64,000 nucleotides of DNA from JAWLCA01 sp041687395 (GCA_041687395.1 JAWLCA010000005.1:116691-180690); one strand, 5' to 3'; positions 28,413 through 37,917 are shown, counted from the stretch's first letter. The notes: generated by a model from the letters alone, not told the origin. Translations and numbers: made by a program.

Positions 28413-28440
28413 GTCAGCTTAGGCGACGGTCCGGCAAAAG

Positions 28441-28465
28441 AAAAGGGCGGGCACAAGGCCCGCCC
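28441..28465 (-). terminator. intrinsic terminator after phaP
   Basis: An 8-bp GC stem (28445-28452 with 28458-28465, loop ACAAG) is followed on the minus strand by TTTTCTTTT. It separates phaP from phaR, so phaR probably has its own promoter. Confidence 0.75.
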
Positions 28466-28513
28466 AGCGTCACGTGCGACAGGGAGGAGGTGTCGACGCG
28501 GCGTTCTCACTCG

Positions 28514-28960
28514 TTAAGCGGCAGCCGAGACTTTTTTCGCGGCCGTCGTCACTTCCGAAGTGGCTTTCTTCACTGCAGCCGTGGCGTCTTCCGAAAAGTC
28601 CTTGCCAGCAGCCAGCATCAGCTCGACGGTTTCCATCTGCACTTTCTTGGCAACTTCGGCGTAGGCAGCCATGTTCTCGGCAGCCATTTCAGCCGCAGCC
28701 GAAGCAAAGTCGCTGAATGCTTTGGTGTAGTCGGTGGGTTCGGTCTTGGCTTTCGCCAGTTCACCCATCTTCGCGATCGAATCCTTCGTCCACTTCGACG
28801 AGATCTCGGCGCTCTTGTCAGCCGCTTCCAGAGCAACTTTGGTCATCTTCTCGCCCAGCAGAGCCGAGGTCTTGAAGCTTTCCTGCATTGCTTTGTTGTC
28901 GACCGGGAATGCAGCCATCATGTCCTGCATCGTCTTGGTGAAGTCGTTGGTCTTGGCCAT
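28514..28960 (-). CDS. phaP: phasin (PHA granule coat protein)
   Basis: A 148-aa, all-helical, alanine/lysine-rich protein (MAKTNDFTKTMQDMMAAFPVDNKAMQESFKTS; AFSDFASAAAEMAAENMAAYAEVAKKVQMETVELMLAAGKDF). It has the phasin 2 family layout, with an Ala-Lys tail VTTAAKKVSAAA. It coats polyhydroxybutyrate granules. A very strong AAGGAGATATGAC site precedes the ATG, consistent with high expression. Two TGC-rich dyads upstream fit PhaR repression. Confidence 0.93.
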   Translation of the reverse strand: MAKTNDFTKTMQDMMAAFPVDNKAMQESFKTSALLGEKMTKVALEAADKSAEISSKWTKDSIAKMGELAKAKTEPTDYTKAFSDFASAAAEMAAENMAAYAEVAKKVQMETVELMLAAGKDFSEDATAAVKKATSEVTTAAKKVSAAA

Positions 28961-29015
28961 GTCATATCTCCTTGCGCTCGGGTCCATCCCTTTTGCGTCT
29001 GAGGGAGATATACGC

Positions 29016-29056
29016 GCTGCAGTGCAGCATTTCAAGGAATATTTCTGCAGTGCAGC
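29016..29056. promoter_or_regulatory. two PhaR-type boxes in the phaP promoter
   Basis: GCTGCAGTGCAGC (29016-29028) and TCTGCAGTGCAGC (29044-29056) are near-identical dyads 28 bp apart (start to start), between the phaC stop and phaP. The spacing is close to three helical turns. PhaR of Paracoccus is known to bind TGC-rich sites of this kind in front of phaP. Confidence 0.7.
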
Positions 29057-29080
29057 GTGACCCTGCGGAAGGCACCCAAA

Positions 29081-30874
29081 TCAATGGTTTGGGTCGGCCA
29101 CCACATATGTGCCCGGCGCCGGGCACAGAACCGGGTGCTCCGAATCGCCGGGCTGTCGCGCCTCAACCTTTGCGCCCGACCGCCGTGCCAACCAGTCGGA
29201 CCAGCGCGGCCACCAGGAGCCTTCGTTGTAGGTCGCCGCGGCCTTCCAGTCGTCTGCGGTGCCGGTCACGGCATCGTTCGTATAGTGCCCGTACTTCTTC
29301 TTCGACGGCGGATTCACGATCCCCGCGATATGCCCCGACTCGGACAGGATGAACGTCTTGTCCCGGGCTCCCATCTTCGCGATGCCGTCGAAGCTGGCCT
29401 TCCATGCGGCGATGTGGTCGGTCTCGCAGGCAATGGCGCAGAGCGGAACCTTCACATCCTTGATCGAGACGTCCTCTCCGCAGAGCGGGAAGGTATCATC
29501 GACGAACTCGTTGTTCTGACAAAGCCCGCGGAGATATTCGACCGCCATGCGCGCCGGAAGATTGGTGCCGTCGCCGTTCCAATAGAGCAGATCGAAAGCG
29601 GGCGGCGTTTCGCCAAGCATGTAGCTGCGGATCGCGGGCTGATAGACGAGATCGTTCGATCGCAGGAACGAAAACGTCCGGGACATGAAAAACTTGTGCA
29701 AAAAGCCCTTGTCGGTCACCTCGCGCTCGATCCCGTCCACGAAATCGTCGTCGAGGAAGACAGTCATCTCGCCCTGGTCGGAAAAATCGGTCAACGTGGT
29801 CAGGAACGTGGCCGAGCGCACAGACTTGTCACCTCGCTTCGCCATCAGTGCAAGCGTCAGCGCAAGGGTCGTGCCGGCGATGCAGTAGCCGACGACATTC
29901 ACCTTGTCCTCTCCGGTGATCTGCTTGGCTTGCTCGATCGCGGTCAGGAATCCTTCTTCGACATAGGTATCGAGTCCGACATCTCGGTAGCTTGCGTCCG
30001 GGTTCACCCAGCTGACCACGAACAGCGTGTAGCCCTGATCCACGATCCATTTGATCAGGCTGTTCTGCGCCTTGAGGTCGAGAACGTAGAATTTGTTGAT
30101 CCAGGGCGGAAAGATGATCAGCGGGGTCCGGTACACCTTTTCGGTGCTGGCGGCGTACTGTATCAATTCGAACATCCGGTTGCGGTACACAACCGCGCCT
30201 TCGGTTGTGGCAATGTTCTCGCCGATCTTGAACGCGTCACGGTTGGCGAGCGTCACCAACAGATCGCCCTCGTTCGCCTCGATGTCGCGCACAAGGTTCT
30301 CGAGGCCGCGGACCAGGCTTTCGCCATCGGTCTCGACCGCCCTCGCCAGCGCCTCCGGATTCGTTCCGAGGAAGTTCGACGGCGCGAACATGTCGATGAT
30401 CTGACGCGTGAAGTACTCCACGCGTTTCTTGTCCTTCGGATCGATGTGCTCGAGATCCGCGACAGCTTTCTCCATCGCCTCCGCCGACATGAGGTATTGC
30501 TGCTTGAGATAGTTGAAATACGGGTGGCTCTCCCACAAGGGATCCGAGAATCGGCGATCCTTGGGGGTGTTGTCGGCCGGCGGCGCGAGTCGGCCCTTGG
30601 CTAGCTCCTGCTGTGCCTCGACGTAGTGCTTCAATGATTTGCCCCAGTAGGAGACCTGATGCTCGATGATCTTCGAAGGGTTCTGCATCATTTCTGCAAC
30701 ATAGGCGGCCGCCGCCTTCATGAAGACATCATGCGAGGGCCCCTGAAGCCCCGGATCAGCGGATTTGCGACGCGAAATGGCGGAAACGAGCCTCTGAGAC
30801 AACTCCTCGACCTTGGCGAGGTTGGCGTTCAGACGCTCCAGCTTCGCGGCTGCGTCCTCTTCGTTAGTTGTCAT
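29081..30874 (-). CDS. phaC: class I polyhydroxyalkanoate synthase
   Basis: A 597-aa protein, normal class I length. The N-terminal PhaC_N domain contains DRRFSDPLWESHPYFNYLKQQYLM. The alpha/beta-hydrolase core has the lipase-like box VGYCIAGTTLALTL with the catalytic Cys. The Asp and His of the triad lie in ACETDHIAAW and SGHIAGIVNPPSKKKYG. It polymerises 3-hydroxyacyl-CoA into PHA at the granule. It is divergent from phaZ, with 101 nt between start codons. Confidence 0.96.
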   Translation of the reverse strand: MTTNEEDAAAKLERLNANLAKVEELSQRLVSAISRRKSADPGLQGPSHDVFMKAAAAYVAEMMQNPSKIIEHQVSYWGKSLKHYVEAQQELAKGRLAPPADNTPKDRRFSDPLWESHPYFNYLKQQYLMSAEAMEKAVADLEHIDPKDKKRVEYFTRQIIDMFAPSNFLGTNPEALARAVETDGESLVRGLENLVRDIEANEGDLLVTLANRDAFKIGENIATTEGAVVYRNRMFELIQYAASTEKVYRTPLIIFPPWINKFYVLDLKAQNSLIKWIVDQGYTLFVVSWVNPDASYRDVGLDTYVEEGFLTAIEQAKQITGEDKVNVVGYCIAGTTLALTLALMAKRGDKSVRSATFLTTLTDFSDQGEMTVFLDDDFVDGIEREVTDKGFLHKFFMSRTFSFLRSNDLVYQPAIRSYMLGETPPAFDLLYWNGDGTNLPARMAVEYLRGLCQNNEFVDDTFPLCGEDVSIKDVKVPLCAIACETDHIAAWKASFDGIAKMGARDKTFILSESGHIAGIVNPPSKKKYGHYTNDAVTGTADDWKAAATYNEGSWWPRWSDWLARRSGAKVEARQPGDSEHPVLCPAPGTYVVADPNH

Positions 30875-30975
30875 ATTAATCGATCCCCCTTATGTTTCCG
30901 CCCTGCAGCATAACGTCGCCACGACCGGGGGGAAAGCGACGATGTGACCGGGGACCTTCCGGAGATGGAGATGAC

Positions 30976-32244
30976 ATGAAGCATATGGCCACCTACGACC
31001 TGATGGAAACGATGCGCAACACCAACGAATGGTTGGGGGCAAGCGCGCGCGCAATGGCTTCGTACCCGGTCTGGGGCATGATTCCCCATCCCATGTTCAA
31101 GGTGATGTCGGCCTGGGGCCGCGTGACGGAACGCTCCTTTGCCCGGATGGTGATCAAGCCGGACTGGGGGATCAAGTCGGTCGTGGGTCAGGACGGGCGC
31201 GATCACCTGGTCCACGTGGAGCGCATGGTTCGCCGCCCGTTCGGTGATCTGCTCCACTTTCAGGTTCAGGGTCGTGAACCGATGGCGCGCAAGGTGCTGC
31301 TGGTTGCGCCGATGTCCGGACACTACGCGACGCTTCTCAAATCGACGGTGATCAGCCTGCTGCCGGACTGCGACGTCTATGTCACCGACTGGCACAATGC
31401 GCGCGATATCCCGGTGTCGGAGGGCAAGTTCGATATCGAGGACTACACCCTCTATCTTGTCGATTTCATGCGGTATCTTGGCCCGGATACCCACGTGATC
31501 GCCGTTTGCCAGCCGGTACCGCTGGCGCTCGCCGCGACCGCCTACCTGGCCGAGGAAGATCCAGAGGCGCAGCCGCGGACGCTGACGCTAATCGGCGGGC
31601 CGGTCGACCCCGATGCGGCACCGACCGAGGTGACCGACTTCGGCCGCCGCGTCACGATGGGGCAACTCGAGCATCTGGCCATCCAGCGGGTGGGTTTCAA
31701 ATACGCGGGCGTGGGCCGTCTGGTCTATCCGGGCCTGTTGCAACTCGCCTCGTTCATCTCGATGAACATGGATCGTCACACCCAGGCCTTCAGCGATCAG
31801 ATCATGCGCGCCGCCAAGGGAGAGGCGTCCGAGCACGACAAGCATAACAGGTTCTACGACGAGTACCTGTCGTGCATGGACATGACGGCGGAATTCTATC
31901 TCTCCACCGTCGAGCGGATATTCAAGCGCCGCGTGATCGCGCGCAACGTCTTCACGGTCGGTGAAAAGCAGGTCGACATCTCGAAGATCACGAACGTCGC
32001 AGTGAAGATCGTCGAGGGCGAAAAGGACGACATCAGCGCCCCCGGCCAGTGCATTGCGGCGCTCGACCTGCTGACCGGACTGCCCGACAGCAAGAAGGCG
32101 AGCCATCTGGAACCCGGCGCAGGCCATTATGGCATCTTCGCAGGAAAAAGCTGGCGGACCAACATCCGGCCTCTGGTGCTGGACTTCATCGACGCGAATT
32201 CCGCAAGTCCCCGCCCGGTGGCACGGTCGATCAAGCTGGCCTGA
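30976..32244 (+). CDS. phaZ: intracellular polyhydroxyalkanoate depolymerase
   Basis: A 422-aa intracellular depolymerase. The N-terminus MKHMATYDLMETMRNTNEWLGASARA is typical. The nucleophile region IAVCQPVPLALAA contains the active-site Cys known from intracellular PhaZ enzymes; TLIGGPVDPDAAPT and PGAGHYGIFAGKSWR (His) complete the picture. It degrades stored PHB to 3-hydroxybutyrate units. Its 3' end overlaps the convergent hydrolase gene by 14 nt. Confidence 0.93.
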   Translation: MKHMATYDLMETMRNTNEWLGASARAMASYPVWGMIPHPMFKVMSAWGRVTERSFARMVIKPDWGIKSVVGQDGRDHLVHVERMVRRPFGDLLHFQVQGREPMARKVLLVAPMSGHYATLLKSTVISLLPDCDVYVTDWHNARDIPVSEGKFDIEDYTLYLVDFMRYLGPDTHVIAVCQPVPLALAATAYLAEEDPEAQPRTLTLIGGPVDPDAAPTEVTDFGRRVTMGQLEHLAIQRVGFKYAGVGRLVYPGLLQLASFISMNMDRHTQAFSDQIMRAAKGEASEHDKHNRFYDEYLSCMDMTAEFYLSTVERIFKRRVIARNVFTVGEKQVDISKITNVAVKIVEGEKDDISAPGQCIAALDLLTGLPDSKKASHLEPGAGHYGIFAGKSWRTNIRPLVLDFIDANSASPRPVARSIKLA

Positions 32245-32989
32245 CGCGGGCCAGCACATCCTCGACCGATGCGGTAATGAGCGACAGACAATCGTCGGTG
32301 GAGAACCGGTGATCTGCCTCCTTCATCAGCGTGAGGCGGATGTCCGGTCCGGTTGCATGATCCAACAGCCTCAGCGCAACGGCTGGCGACACGTCCGCAT
32401 CTGTAGTTCCCTGCAACATTCGAACCGGGAAGGGAAGTTTCAGGGGGGAGCGCAGCAAGAGGTGCTTGCGTCCGTCCTCTATCAGGCGCCGGGTGATGAT
32501 GTAGGGCTCGTCGGAGTATTCCGACGGCAGCGCGACCTGCCCTTCGGTTTGCAATTGTGCACGCTGAGCCTCTGAAAATCCGGCCCACATGCTGTCCTCG
32601 GTGAAATCAGGCGCTGCGGCGATCGTGATCATCCCGGCAACCCGGTCCGGAAACGCGCGCGCCAACAACAGCGCGATCCAGCCGCCCATGCTGGAGCCGA
32701 CCAGCACTTGCGGCCCGTCGATCGCCGCCAGCACGTCGGCCGCATCCTCAGCCCAGTCGCCGACGCACCCCTTCAGGAAATCGCCTGACGATTGGCCGTG
32801 ACCGGAATAGTCGAAACGCGTGAAAGCACGGCCCGACCGGACGGCCCATTCCTCCAGATGAAGCGCCTTCGTCCCGGTCATGTCCGACCGAAAGCCACCC
32901 AGAAACATCACCCCCGGCCCCAGCCCGGCGGCACGGTGATACGCCAGCCTGCGCCCCTGTGGCGTGGTCAGAACCTGCGGTGCGCTCAT
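32231..32989 (-). CDS. alpha/beta hydrolase
   Basis: A 252-aa single-domain hydrolase. The nucleophile elbow is GSSMGGWIALLLA, the oxyanion region is VMFLGGFRSDMTGTKA, and the acid and His lie in GTTDADVSP and EADHRFS. The DYSGHGQSSGDF motif and overall length resemble the ABHD10/YqiA-like esterase or thioesterase group. The substrate is not deducible. Its ATG overlaps the stop of the upstream MFS gene (ATGA), so the two are probably co-transcribed. Confidence 0.85.
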   Translation of the reverse strand: MSAPQVLTTPQGRRLAYHRAAGLGPGVMFLGGFRSDMTGTKALHLEEWAVRSGRAFTRFDYSGHGQSSGDFLKGCVGDWAEDAADVLAAIDGPQVLVGSSMGGWIALLLARAFPDRVAGMITIAAAPDFTEDSMWAGFSEAQRAQLQTEGQVALPSEYSDEPYIITRRLIEDGRKHLLLRSPLKLPFPVRMLQGTTDADVSPAVALRLLDHATGPDIRLTLMKEADHRFSTDDCLSLITASVEDVLARVRPA

Positions 32990-34269
32990 GCCTGTTCCCT
33001 TGTTTCGTTCAAGCCGGTGGCGACGAGGGCCCCGCCCACCGCCATGACGGCAAAAAGTGCAATCGTCACTTCAGGACCAAAGAGCGAGGCGATGCCGCCG
33101 AACACGCCGCCTGCCAGAAGGACGACGCCGATCAACGTGTTCGACAGGGCAGTATAGACCGCCCGCAGATCGGCCGGCGCCATGTCGACCAGATGGGTAG
33201 ACCGACCGACCCGTACTCCCTGATGCGCCAGCATCAGGACGAACAGCGCCCCCGCAAGTGTCCAGCCAGGCAGAACAAGCGCGCCGACGAGGGCTGCGGC
33301 CCCAAGCGTTCCTGTCACCATCAGCACCTGTCGGCTCGATCGGTCGGCCAATCGCCCCCAGATATAACCCGACGCCAATGCAGCCAGAGCCGAGGCCAGC
33401 ACCAGCGCGCCGAGGCCGGTCAGCGCCTGCTCGGCCGCGCCAGTAGACAGCAGGACCATATAGGGGGGTGCCAGCGCCGTCGCCGTCAGCAATCCACGCG
33501 ACAGGATGAAGCGCTGTAACTGCGGATCCTCTCGCAGGTATTTCACGTTCGCGATGGCGGCAGCGAACCCGTTTGCCCCGCCCTCGGTCGCGCCAGCCTC
33601 CTCGGCCAGGCCGGAAAAAATCACGGCCGCGCCGATCCATGCGGCCCCCGCAATCAGAAGCGCCCCGATCACTAGCACCATGCGGTCTGCCCACCCCAGC
33701 ATCAGCACAAGCGCGAAGACGATCACCGCAGCAGACCCGGCCGATGTGGCAAGCCCCGTCGCCGTCCCGCGCCGGCCCTTGGCGACCGTCTTTCCCAGAA
33801 CGTCCTTGTAGCTGACCGAGGCAACGGAGCGCGCAACCGCCAGCACGGTGAGAGCAGCGAGGATGGCAACGCCGGCGGCCACGCCCTGAAGCGTCAGGGC
33901 CGCAGCGGCGATGGCGATCACGGCCACACCCTGCGCTGCACTCGCGCCGGCCCATGCCCACTTGCGCCGCGCCATCGCGCGGATGCGTGATGCGGTGAAC
34001 AGTTGCGGCAGCAGCGCCCCGGCCTCTCGGATCGGGACGAGGAAGCCGATCAGAAAGGCCGGGGCGCCCAGCGCCGACATCAACCAGCTGAGGACGAGCT
34101 TCGGATCGGACAGACCATCCGCCGCCTTCGTCAGCGACAGGCTAGCAACGTGGCGCAGGAAGCTGCCTGCCTGTTCGCGGCAGGCGGTTTCGGAAATATC
34201 GGCGCAGAGCCGCCCCTCGTCGTCCGACGTCAGCGCCTCGAAAACGATTTCGGTGGTTGTTCGGCTCAT
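32986..34269 (-). CDS. MFS transporter
   Basis: A 427-aa protein with about 12 hydrophobic segments. A soluble N-terminal 50 residues (TTTEIVFEALTSDDEGRLCADISETACREQ) precede the first helix. Basic loops (ASRIRAMARRKW, GRLADRSSRQVLM) match MFS cytoplasmic loops. There is no indication of substrate. It is divergent from thrS across a 136-nt gap. Confidence 0.8.
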   Translation of the reverse strand: MSRTTTEIVFEALTSDDEGRLCADISETACREQAGSFLRHVASLSLTKAADGLSDPKLVLSWLMSALGAPAFLIGFLVPIREAGALLPQLFTASRIRAMARRKWAWAGASAAQGVAVIAIAAAALTLQGVAAGVAILAALTVLAVARSVASVSYKDVLGKTVAKGRRGTATGLATSAGSAAVIVFALVLMLGWADRMVLVIGALLIAGAAWIGAAVIFSGLAEEAGATEGGANGFAAAIANVKYLREDPQLQRFILSRGLLTATALAPPYMVLLSTGAAEQALTGLGALVLASALAALASGYIWGRLADRSSRQVLMVTGTLGAAALVGALVLPGWTLAGALFVLMLAHQGVRVGRSTHLVDMAPADLRAVYTALSNTLIGVVLLAGGVFGGIASLFGPEVTIALFAVMAVGGALVATGLNETREQA

Positions 34270-34405
34270 GGCCGACACCCTTCCACAGCCCTGCGCGGTG
34301 GGCAAGCGGTGGGGCTTGACTCCGGCCGTCGCACGGAGCACGGAGACGCCCACATACCCGCAACCGGGCGTTCCGTGGGCGCCAAACCGACGAGGAGAGC
34401 CTATC

Positions 34406-36349
34406 ATGGCCCAGATTTCCCTGACCTTCCCCGATGGCAACAGCCGCAGCTACCAGGCTGGCGTGACCCCCGCAGAGGTGGCGGTGTCCATCGCGCCGGG
34501 ACTTGCCAAAAGGGCGATTTCGGCCAGTGTCGATGGCGCGCACTGGGACCTGCAGTGGCCGATCGAGGGCGACGCCCAGATTCGCATCCACACCATGCAG
34601 GACGAGTCGCAGGCTCTGGAACTGATCCGCCATGATCTGGCCCACATCATGGCCCGCGCTGTGCAGGAGATCTGGCCCGATGTGAAGGTCACCATCGGCC
34701 CCGTCATCAAGGATGGGTGGTATTACGATTTCGACCGTGACGAACCGTTTACCCCCGAGGACCTTGGCACCATCGAGAAAAAGATGCGCGAAATCATAAA
34801 TCTGCAGGACGAGGTGAAGACCGAGGTTTGGGACCGCACGCGAGCGATTGCACATTACGAACAATCCGGCGAGCCTTTCAAGGTGGAGTTGATCGAGGCG
34901 ATCCCGGGCGATCAACCGATCCGGATGTATTGGCACGGCCACTGGCAGGATCTATGCCGCGGCCCGCACCTGCAACACACGGGTCAGGTTCCCGCCGATG
35001 CCTTCAAGCTGATGAGCGTGGCCGGCGCCTACTGGCGCGGCGACAGCCGGAACAAGCAGTTGCAACGGATCTACGGCGTCGCCTTTCGCAACCGCGAGGA
35101 TCTGAAGGCACACCTGACCATGCTGGAGGAGGCGGCCAAGCGCGACCACCGCAAGCTGGGCCGCGAGATGGAGCTTTTCCATCTGCAGGAAGAAGCACCC
35201 GGAATGGTCTTCTGGCACCCCGACGGATGGACCGTCTATCGCGCGCTTGAAGACTACATGCGCCGGCGCCTGAACGCGGCAGGCTACAGGGAAATCCGCA
35301 CGCCGCAGGTCGTCGACCGCGTTCTGTGGGAGAAATCAGGCCATTGGGAAGCCTACCGCGAGCACATGTTCCTGGTCGAGGTGGACGAGGAAGGGGCCAA
35401 GGAAAAGCGCATCAACGCGCTGAAGCCGATGAACTGCCCCTGCCATGTCCAGATCTACAACCACGGCCTCAAAAGTTACCGCGATCTGCCGCTGCGCCTG
35501 GCAGAATTCGGATCCTGCCACCGCTATGAGCCTTCGGGATCGATGCACGGCCTGATGCGCGTGCGCGGATTCACCCAGGATGATGCCCACATCTTCTGCA
35601 CAGAGGACCAGATCGAAGAGGAATGCGCCGGTTTCCTAGACCTGCTGTCTTCCGTCTATGCCGATCTCGGCTTCCGCAAGTTCGACATCAAGCTCTCGAC
35701 CCGGCCCGAGGTGCGGGTGGGGTCCGACGAAATCTGGGACAAGGCGGAATCCGCTCTCGAACGCGCGATTCTGAAGGTGCGCAATGATTACGAGATCGAT
35801 CCGGGCGAAGGGGCGTTCTACGGCCCCAAGCTGGACTTCAAACTGACCGACGCCATCGGGCGCGAGTGGCAATGCGGCACCTTCCAGGTCGATTTCAACC
35901 TGCCGCAACGCCTGGACGCCGAATACGTGGGTGAGGATGGGCAGAAGCATCGCCCGGTCATGCTCCACCGTGCGATCCTGGGCAGTTTCGAGCGCTTCAT
36001 CGGCATCCTGATCGAGAACTATGCCGGCAAGCTGCCGTTCTGGCTTGCGCCGCGGCAGGTGGTCGTGGCCTCGATCGTGTCGGACGCCGACGACTACGTC
36101 GCTGAAGTGGTGGCCGCCCTGACCGCCGCCGGTGTCCGGGTGGGGGCGGACATCCGCAACGAGAAGATCAACTACAAGGTGCGGGAACACTCCATGGCCA
36201 AGGTGCCGGTGATCCTGGCCCTCGGCCAGAGGGAAGTGGCAGAACGCACCGTCTCGGTGCGCCGCCTGGGCGACACGCGGACCGAGACCGTTGCACTGGA
36301 TCAGATCGTCACAACGCTCGCCAAGGAGGCCCGCGCACCCGATCAGTAA
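34406..36349 (+). CDS. thrS: threonyl-tRNA synthetase
   Basis: A 647-aa class II synthetase of normal length. TGS domain (1-62), then the editing domain with HDLAHIMARAVQEIWPD and the second-half HGHWQDLCRGPHL. The catalytic core contains zinc-ligand Cys in PMNCPCHVQIY, motif 2 FGSCHRYEPSGSMHGLMRVRGFTQDDAHIFC and motif 3 HRAILGSFERFIGILIENY. The anticodon-binding domain covers the C-terminal 100 residues. ATG 34406 has GGAG upstream. The frame stays open far upstream across the divergent promoter, but nothing there matches ThrRS. Confidence 0.97.
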   Translation: MAQISLTFPDGNSRSYQAGVTPAEVAVSIAPGLAKRAISASVDGAHWDLQWPIEGDAQIRIHTMQDESQALELIRHDLAHIMARAVQEIWPDVKVTIGPVIKDGWYYDFDRDEPFTPEDLGTIEKKMREIINLQDEVKTEVWDRTRAIAHYEQSGEPFKVELIEAIPGDQPIRMYWHGHWQDLCRGPHLQHTGQVPADAFKLMSVAGAYWRGDSRNKQLQRIYGVAFRNREDLKAHLTMLEEAAKRDHRKLGREMELFHLQEEAPGMVFWHPDGWTVYRALEDYMRRRLNAAGYREIRTPQVVDRVLWEKSGHWEAYREHMFLVEVDEEGAKEKRINALKPMNCPCHVQIYNHGLKSYRDLPLRLAEFGSCHRYEPSGSMHGLMRVRGFTQDDAHIFCTEDQIEEECAGFLDLLSSVYADLGFRKFDIKLSTRPEVRVGSDEIWDKAESALERAILKVRNDYEIDPGEGAFYGPKLDFKLTDAIGREWQCGTFQVDFNLPQRLDAEYVGEDGQKHRPVMLHRAILGSFERFIGILIENYAGKLPFWLAPRQVVVASIVSDADDYVAEVVAALTAAGVRVGADIRNEKINYKVREHSMAKVPVILALGQREVAERTVSVRRLGDTRTETVALDQIVTTLAKEARAPDQ

Positions 36350-36699
36350 GTGTCAGGGCGCCGGGCGGCCAGCGCCAGCAGGCCGCCCAGCCCGCACATT
36401 GCCAGCGGGAACATGGTGAAGACGCCGAAGCCGAAGGCCACGTACATGCCGGCTGTCGCAACCAGCAGCAGAACGCCCGCCGCGACATTCTGCGACCGGG
36501 CCATCGCGCCCCCGGCAATCGCCAGAACCGGCGCAAGGAAGCTGACGGTACGGATCAGCGCCGGATTCTCAGGCATGCCGAACATCTCCGCAACCTCGCG
36601 GTACTGATTGGCGACCTCGGTGTAGCCGTAGCTGAAAAAGCCGATCAGCATGCCCCAAAGCCCGCCGATGATCCCCAGAATGAGTGCAGCGTTGCGCAT
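36343..36699 (-). CDS. small integral membrane protein, unknown
   Basis: A 118-aa protein with three or four predicted helices (ALILGIIGGLWGMLIGFFSYGY; TVSFLAPVLAIAGGAMA; AAGVLLLVATAGMYVAFGFGVFTMFPLAMCGLGGLLALA). No domain I can name with confidence. It overlaps the thrS stop by 7 nt on the opposite strand. Codon use matches neighbours, so it is probably real. Confidence 0.65.
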   Translation of the reverse strand: MRNAALILGIIGGLWGMLIGFFSYGYTEVANQYREVAEMFGMPENPALIRTVSFLAPVLAIAGGAMARSQNVAAGVLLLVATAGMYVAFGFGVFTMFPLAMCGLGGLLALAARRPDTY

Positions 36700-36937
36700 G
36701 CCTGCCCCCGGTTTTGCACGTTCCCCGCCATATAGGCGAATGATCGCGCGCCCGATAGCCCCCGGTCCCGGCCGGCCGATAGCACGCTTGATTTTTCGCC
36801 CGATTCGGACATTCTTTGCCCTGTGACAACGGACTTTCTACGCCGCCTCCTGCTCTCAGGCTGCCGGACCTTGGAAGACCTGGCTGCACGGCCCTTGGCA
36901 ATTCCGCCGGGGGTGGACTTGAGTAAGGAGAGACGGA
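36700..36937 (+). promoter_or_regulatory. leader region of the cold-shock gene
   Basis: This 238-nt gap separates the membrane-protein start from the csp start. It ends with AAGGAG 7-12 nt before the ATG. An AT-richer patch near 36788-36825 (TTGATT...GGACATTCTTTG) is the best promoter candidate. That would give a 5' leader of about 110 nt, as is common for cold-shock genes. No defined RNA motif recognised. Confidence 0.35.
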
Positions 36938-37144
36938 ATGCCGACCGGCACCGTGAAATGGTTCAACGCCACCAAGGGCTTCGGGTTCATTGCACCTGAT
37001 GGCGGCGGCAAGGATGTGTTCGTTCATATCTCGGCCGTCGAACGCGCCGGCCTGACCGGATTGAACGACAATCAGAAGGTCGCCTATGAGTTGCAGTCCG
37101 GCCGCGACGGCCGCGAATCCGCCGGCGATCTGAAACTGCTCTGA
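36938..37144 (+). CDS. cold-shock protein (CspA family)
   Basis: A 68-aa single cold-shock domain: RNP1 KGFGFIAP and RNP2 DVFVHIS are intact, and GTVKWFNATKG begins the first strand. It is an RNA/ssDNA-binding chaperone. The strong AAGGAGAGACGG site supports the ATG. Confidence 0.95.
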   Translation: MPTGTVKWFNATKGFGFIAPDGGGKDVFVHISAVERAGLTGLNDNQKVAYELQSGRDGRESAGDLKLL

Positions 37145-37157
37145 GCCTTCGCGGCGT

Positions 37158-37403
37158 TCAGCCTGCAGCCTTGGGCGGCGTCACACGATACACGCCCTCG
37201 GGCAGGTTGAGCGCCGCAGCCAGATCGCGAACCTGAGCCAGCGACAGCGTGATCCGACACACGCTGTCCGTGCGCGCATCATACTGTTCCACCGCAACGC
37301 AATCCTCGAACGCCTGCAGGATCACGTCTTCCTGCAGGTTCACGCTGCCCTCATCGACAAGGGTAATCACGGTCGCGTCGAATTCGTGCTCGATTGTGAA
37401 CAT
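37158..37403 (-). CDS. hypothetical protein (81 aa)
   Basis: MFTIEHEFDATVITLVDEG begins a small acidic protein that also contains VILQAFEDCVAVEQYD, RITLSLAQVRDLAAALNLPEGVYRVTPPKAAG. The alternating pattern suggests a beta-rich domain with one or two helices. I do not recognise a family. Convergent with csp, and co-directional with the DUF393 gene upstream of it. Confidence 0.55.
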   Translation of the reverse strand: MFTIEHEFDATVITLVDEGSVNLQEDVILQAFEDCVAVEQYDARTDSVCRITLSLAQVRDLAAALNLPEGVYRVTPPKAAG

Positions 37404-37412
37404 GGGGGCAGC

Positions 37413-37793
37413 CTAGCGCGCTACATCGCCGCATGCAATTCGCCTTCGCCGCCGGTCAAGCGCATAAAGCGCCGGCGCCAGGATCCGGTCATAGACGACA
37501 GTGGCCAAGGGCCGAACGACGGGCAACCGGACCACGCGGGCAAGGGGGCGAAAGCGCGGCATTGCCTCCCACAGGATCAGAAACGCAGGTAGCCCCGCGA
37601 TCACACGTCCCTCGTGCAGCACATGCAACCGGCGCCGGGCAGCGTCCGGGTCAATGCCGTGTGCCGCCAGATCCATCTCGTTCAGGTCCCGGAACCTGAT
37701 CGGGACCTCCTGCGCGGCGCAATAACGGGCATAGGCCGCAACCTCGCGGCGGCAGATCGGGCAGGCGCCATTGAAGATCACGGTGGGTTCCAT
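37413..37793 (-). CDS. DCC-type (DUF393) thiol-disulfide oxidoreductase-like protein
   Basis: A 126-aa protein. The signature NGACPICRREVAAYARY holds the CxxC pair and gives the family name; FRDLNEMDLAAHGIDPDAARRRLHVLHEGRVIAGLPAFLILWEAMPRFRPLARVVRLP follows the DCC family pattern. These are thioredoxin-fold proteins of undetermined partner. ATG 37793 gives the usual length. Confidence 0.85.
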   Translation of the reverse strand: MEPTVIFNGACPICRREVAAYARYCAAQEVPIRFRDLNEMDLAAHGIDPDAARRRLHVLHEGRVIAGLPAFLILWEAMPRFRPLARVVRLPVVRPLATVVYDRILAPALYALDRRRRRIACGDVAR

Positions 37794-37917
37794 AGGCAAG
37801 CATCTAGCGCGCCGGACGCAGCGACCAACCACTGCACAGGAGCGTGAACAGCGCCCCCTGCCGCCTTTCCCGCAGCGTCGTGTCTGGCTACTCTGCCGCA
37901 AACGGAAGGGCAGCACC

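Noticed and set aside
34270..34405. T-box or other leader riboswitch before thrS
   Set aside because: The divergent gap is only 136 nt, lacks a T-box core, and T-boxes are not typical of alphaproteobacteria.
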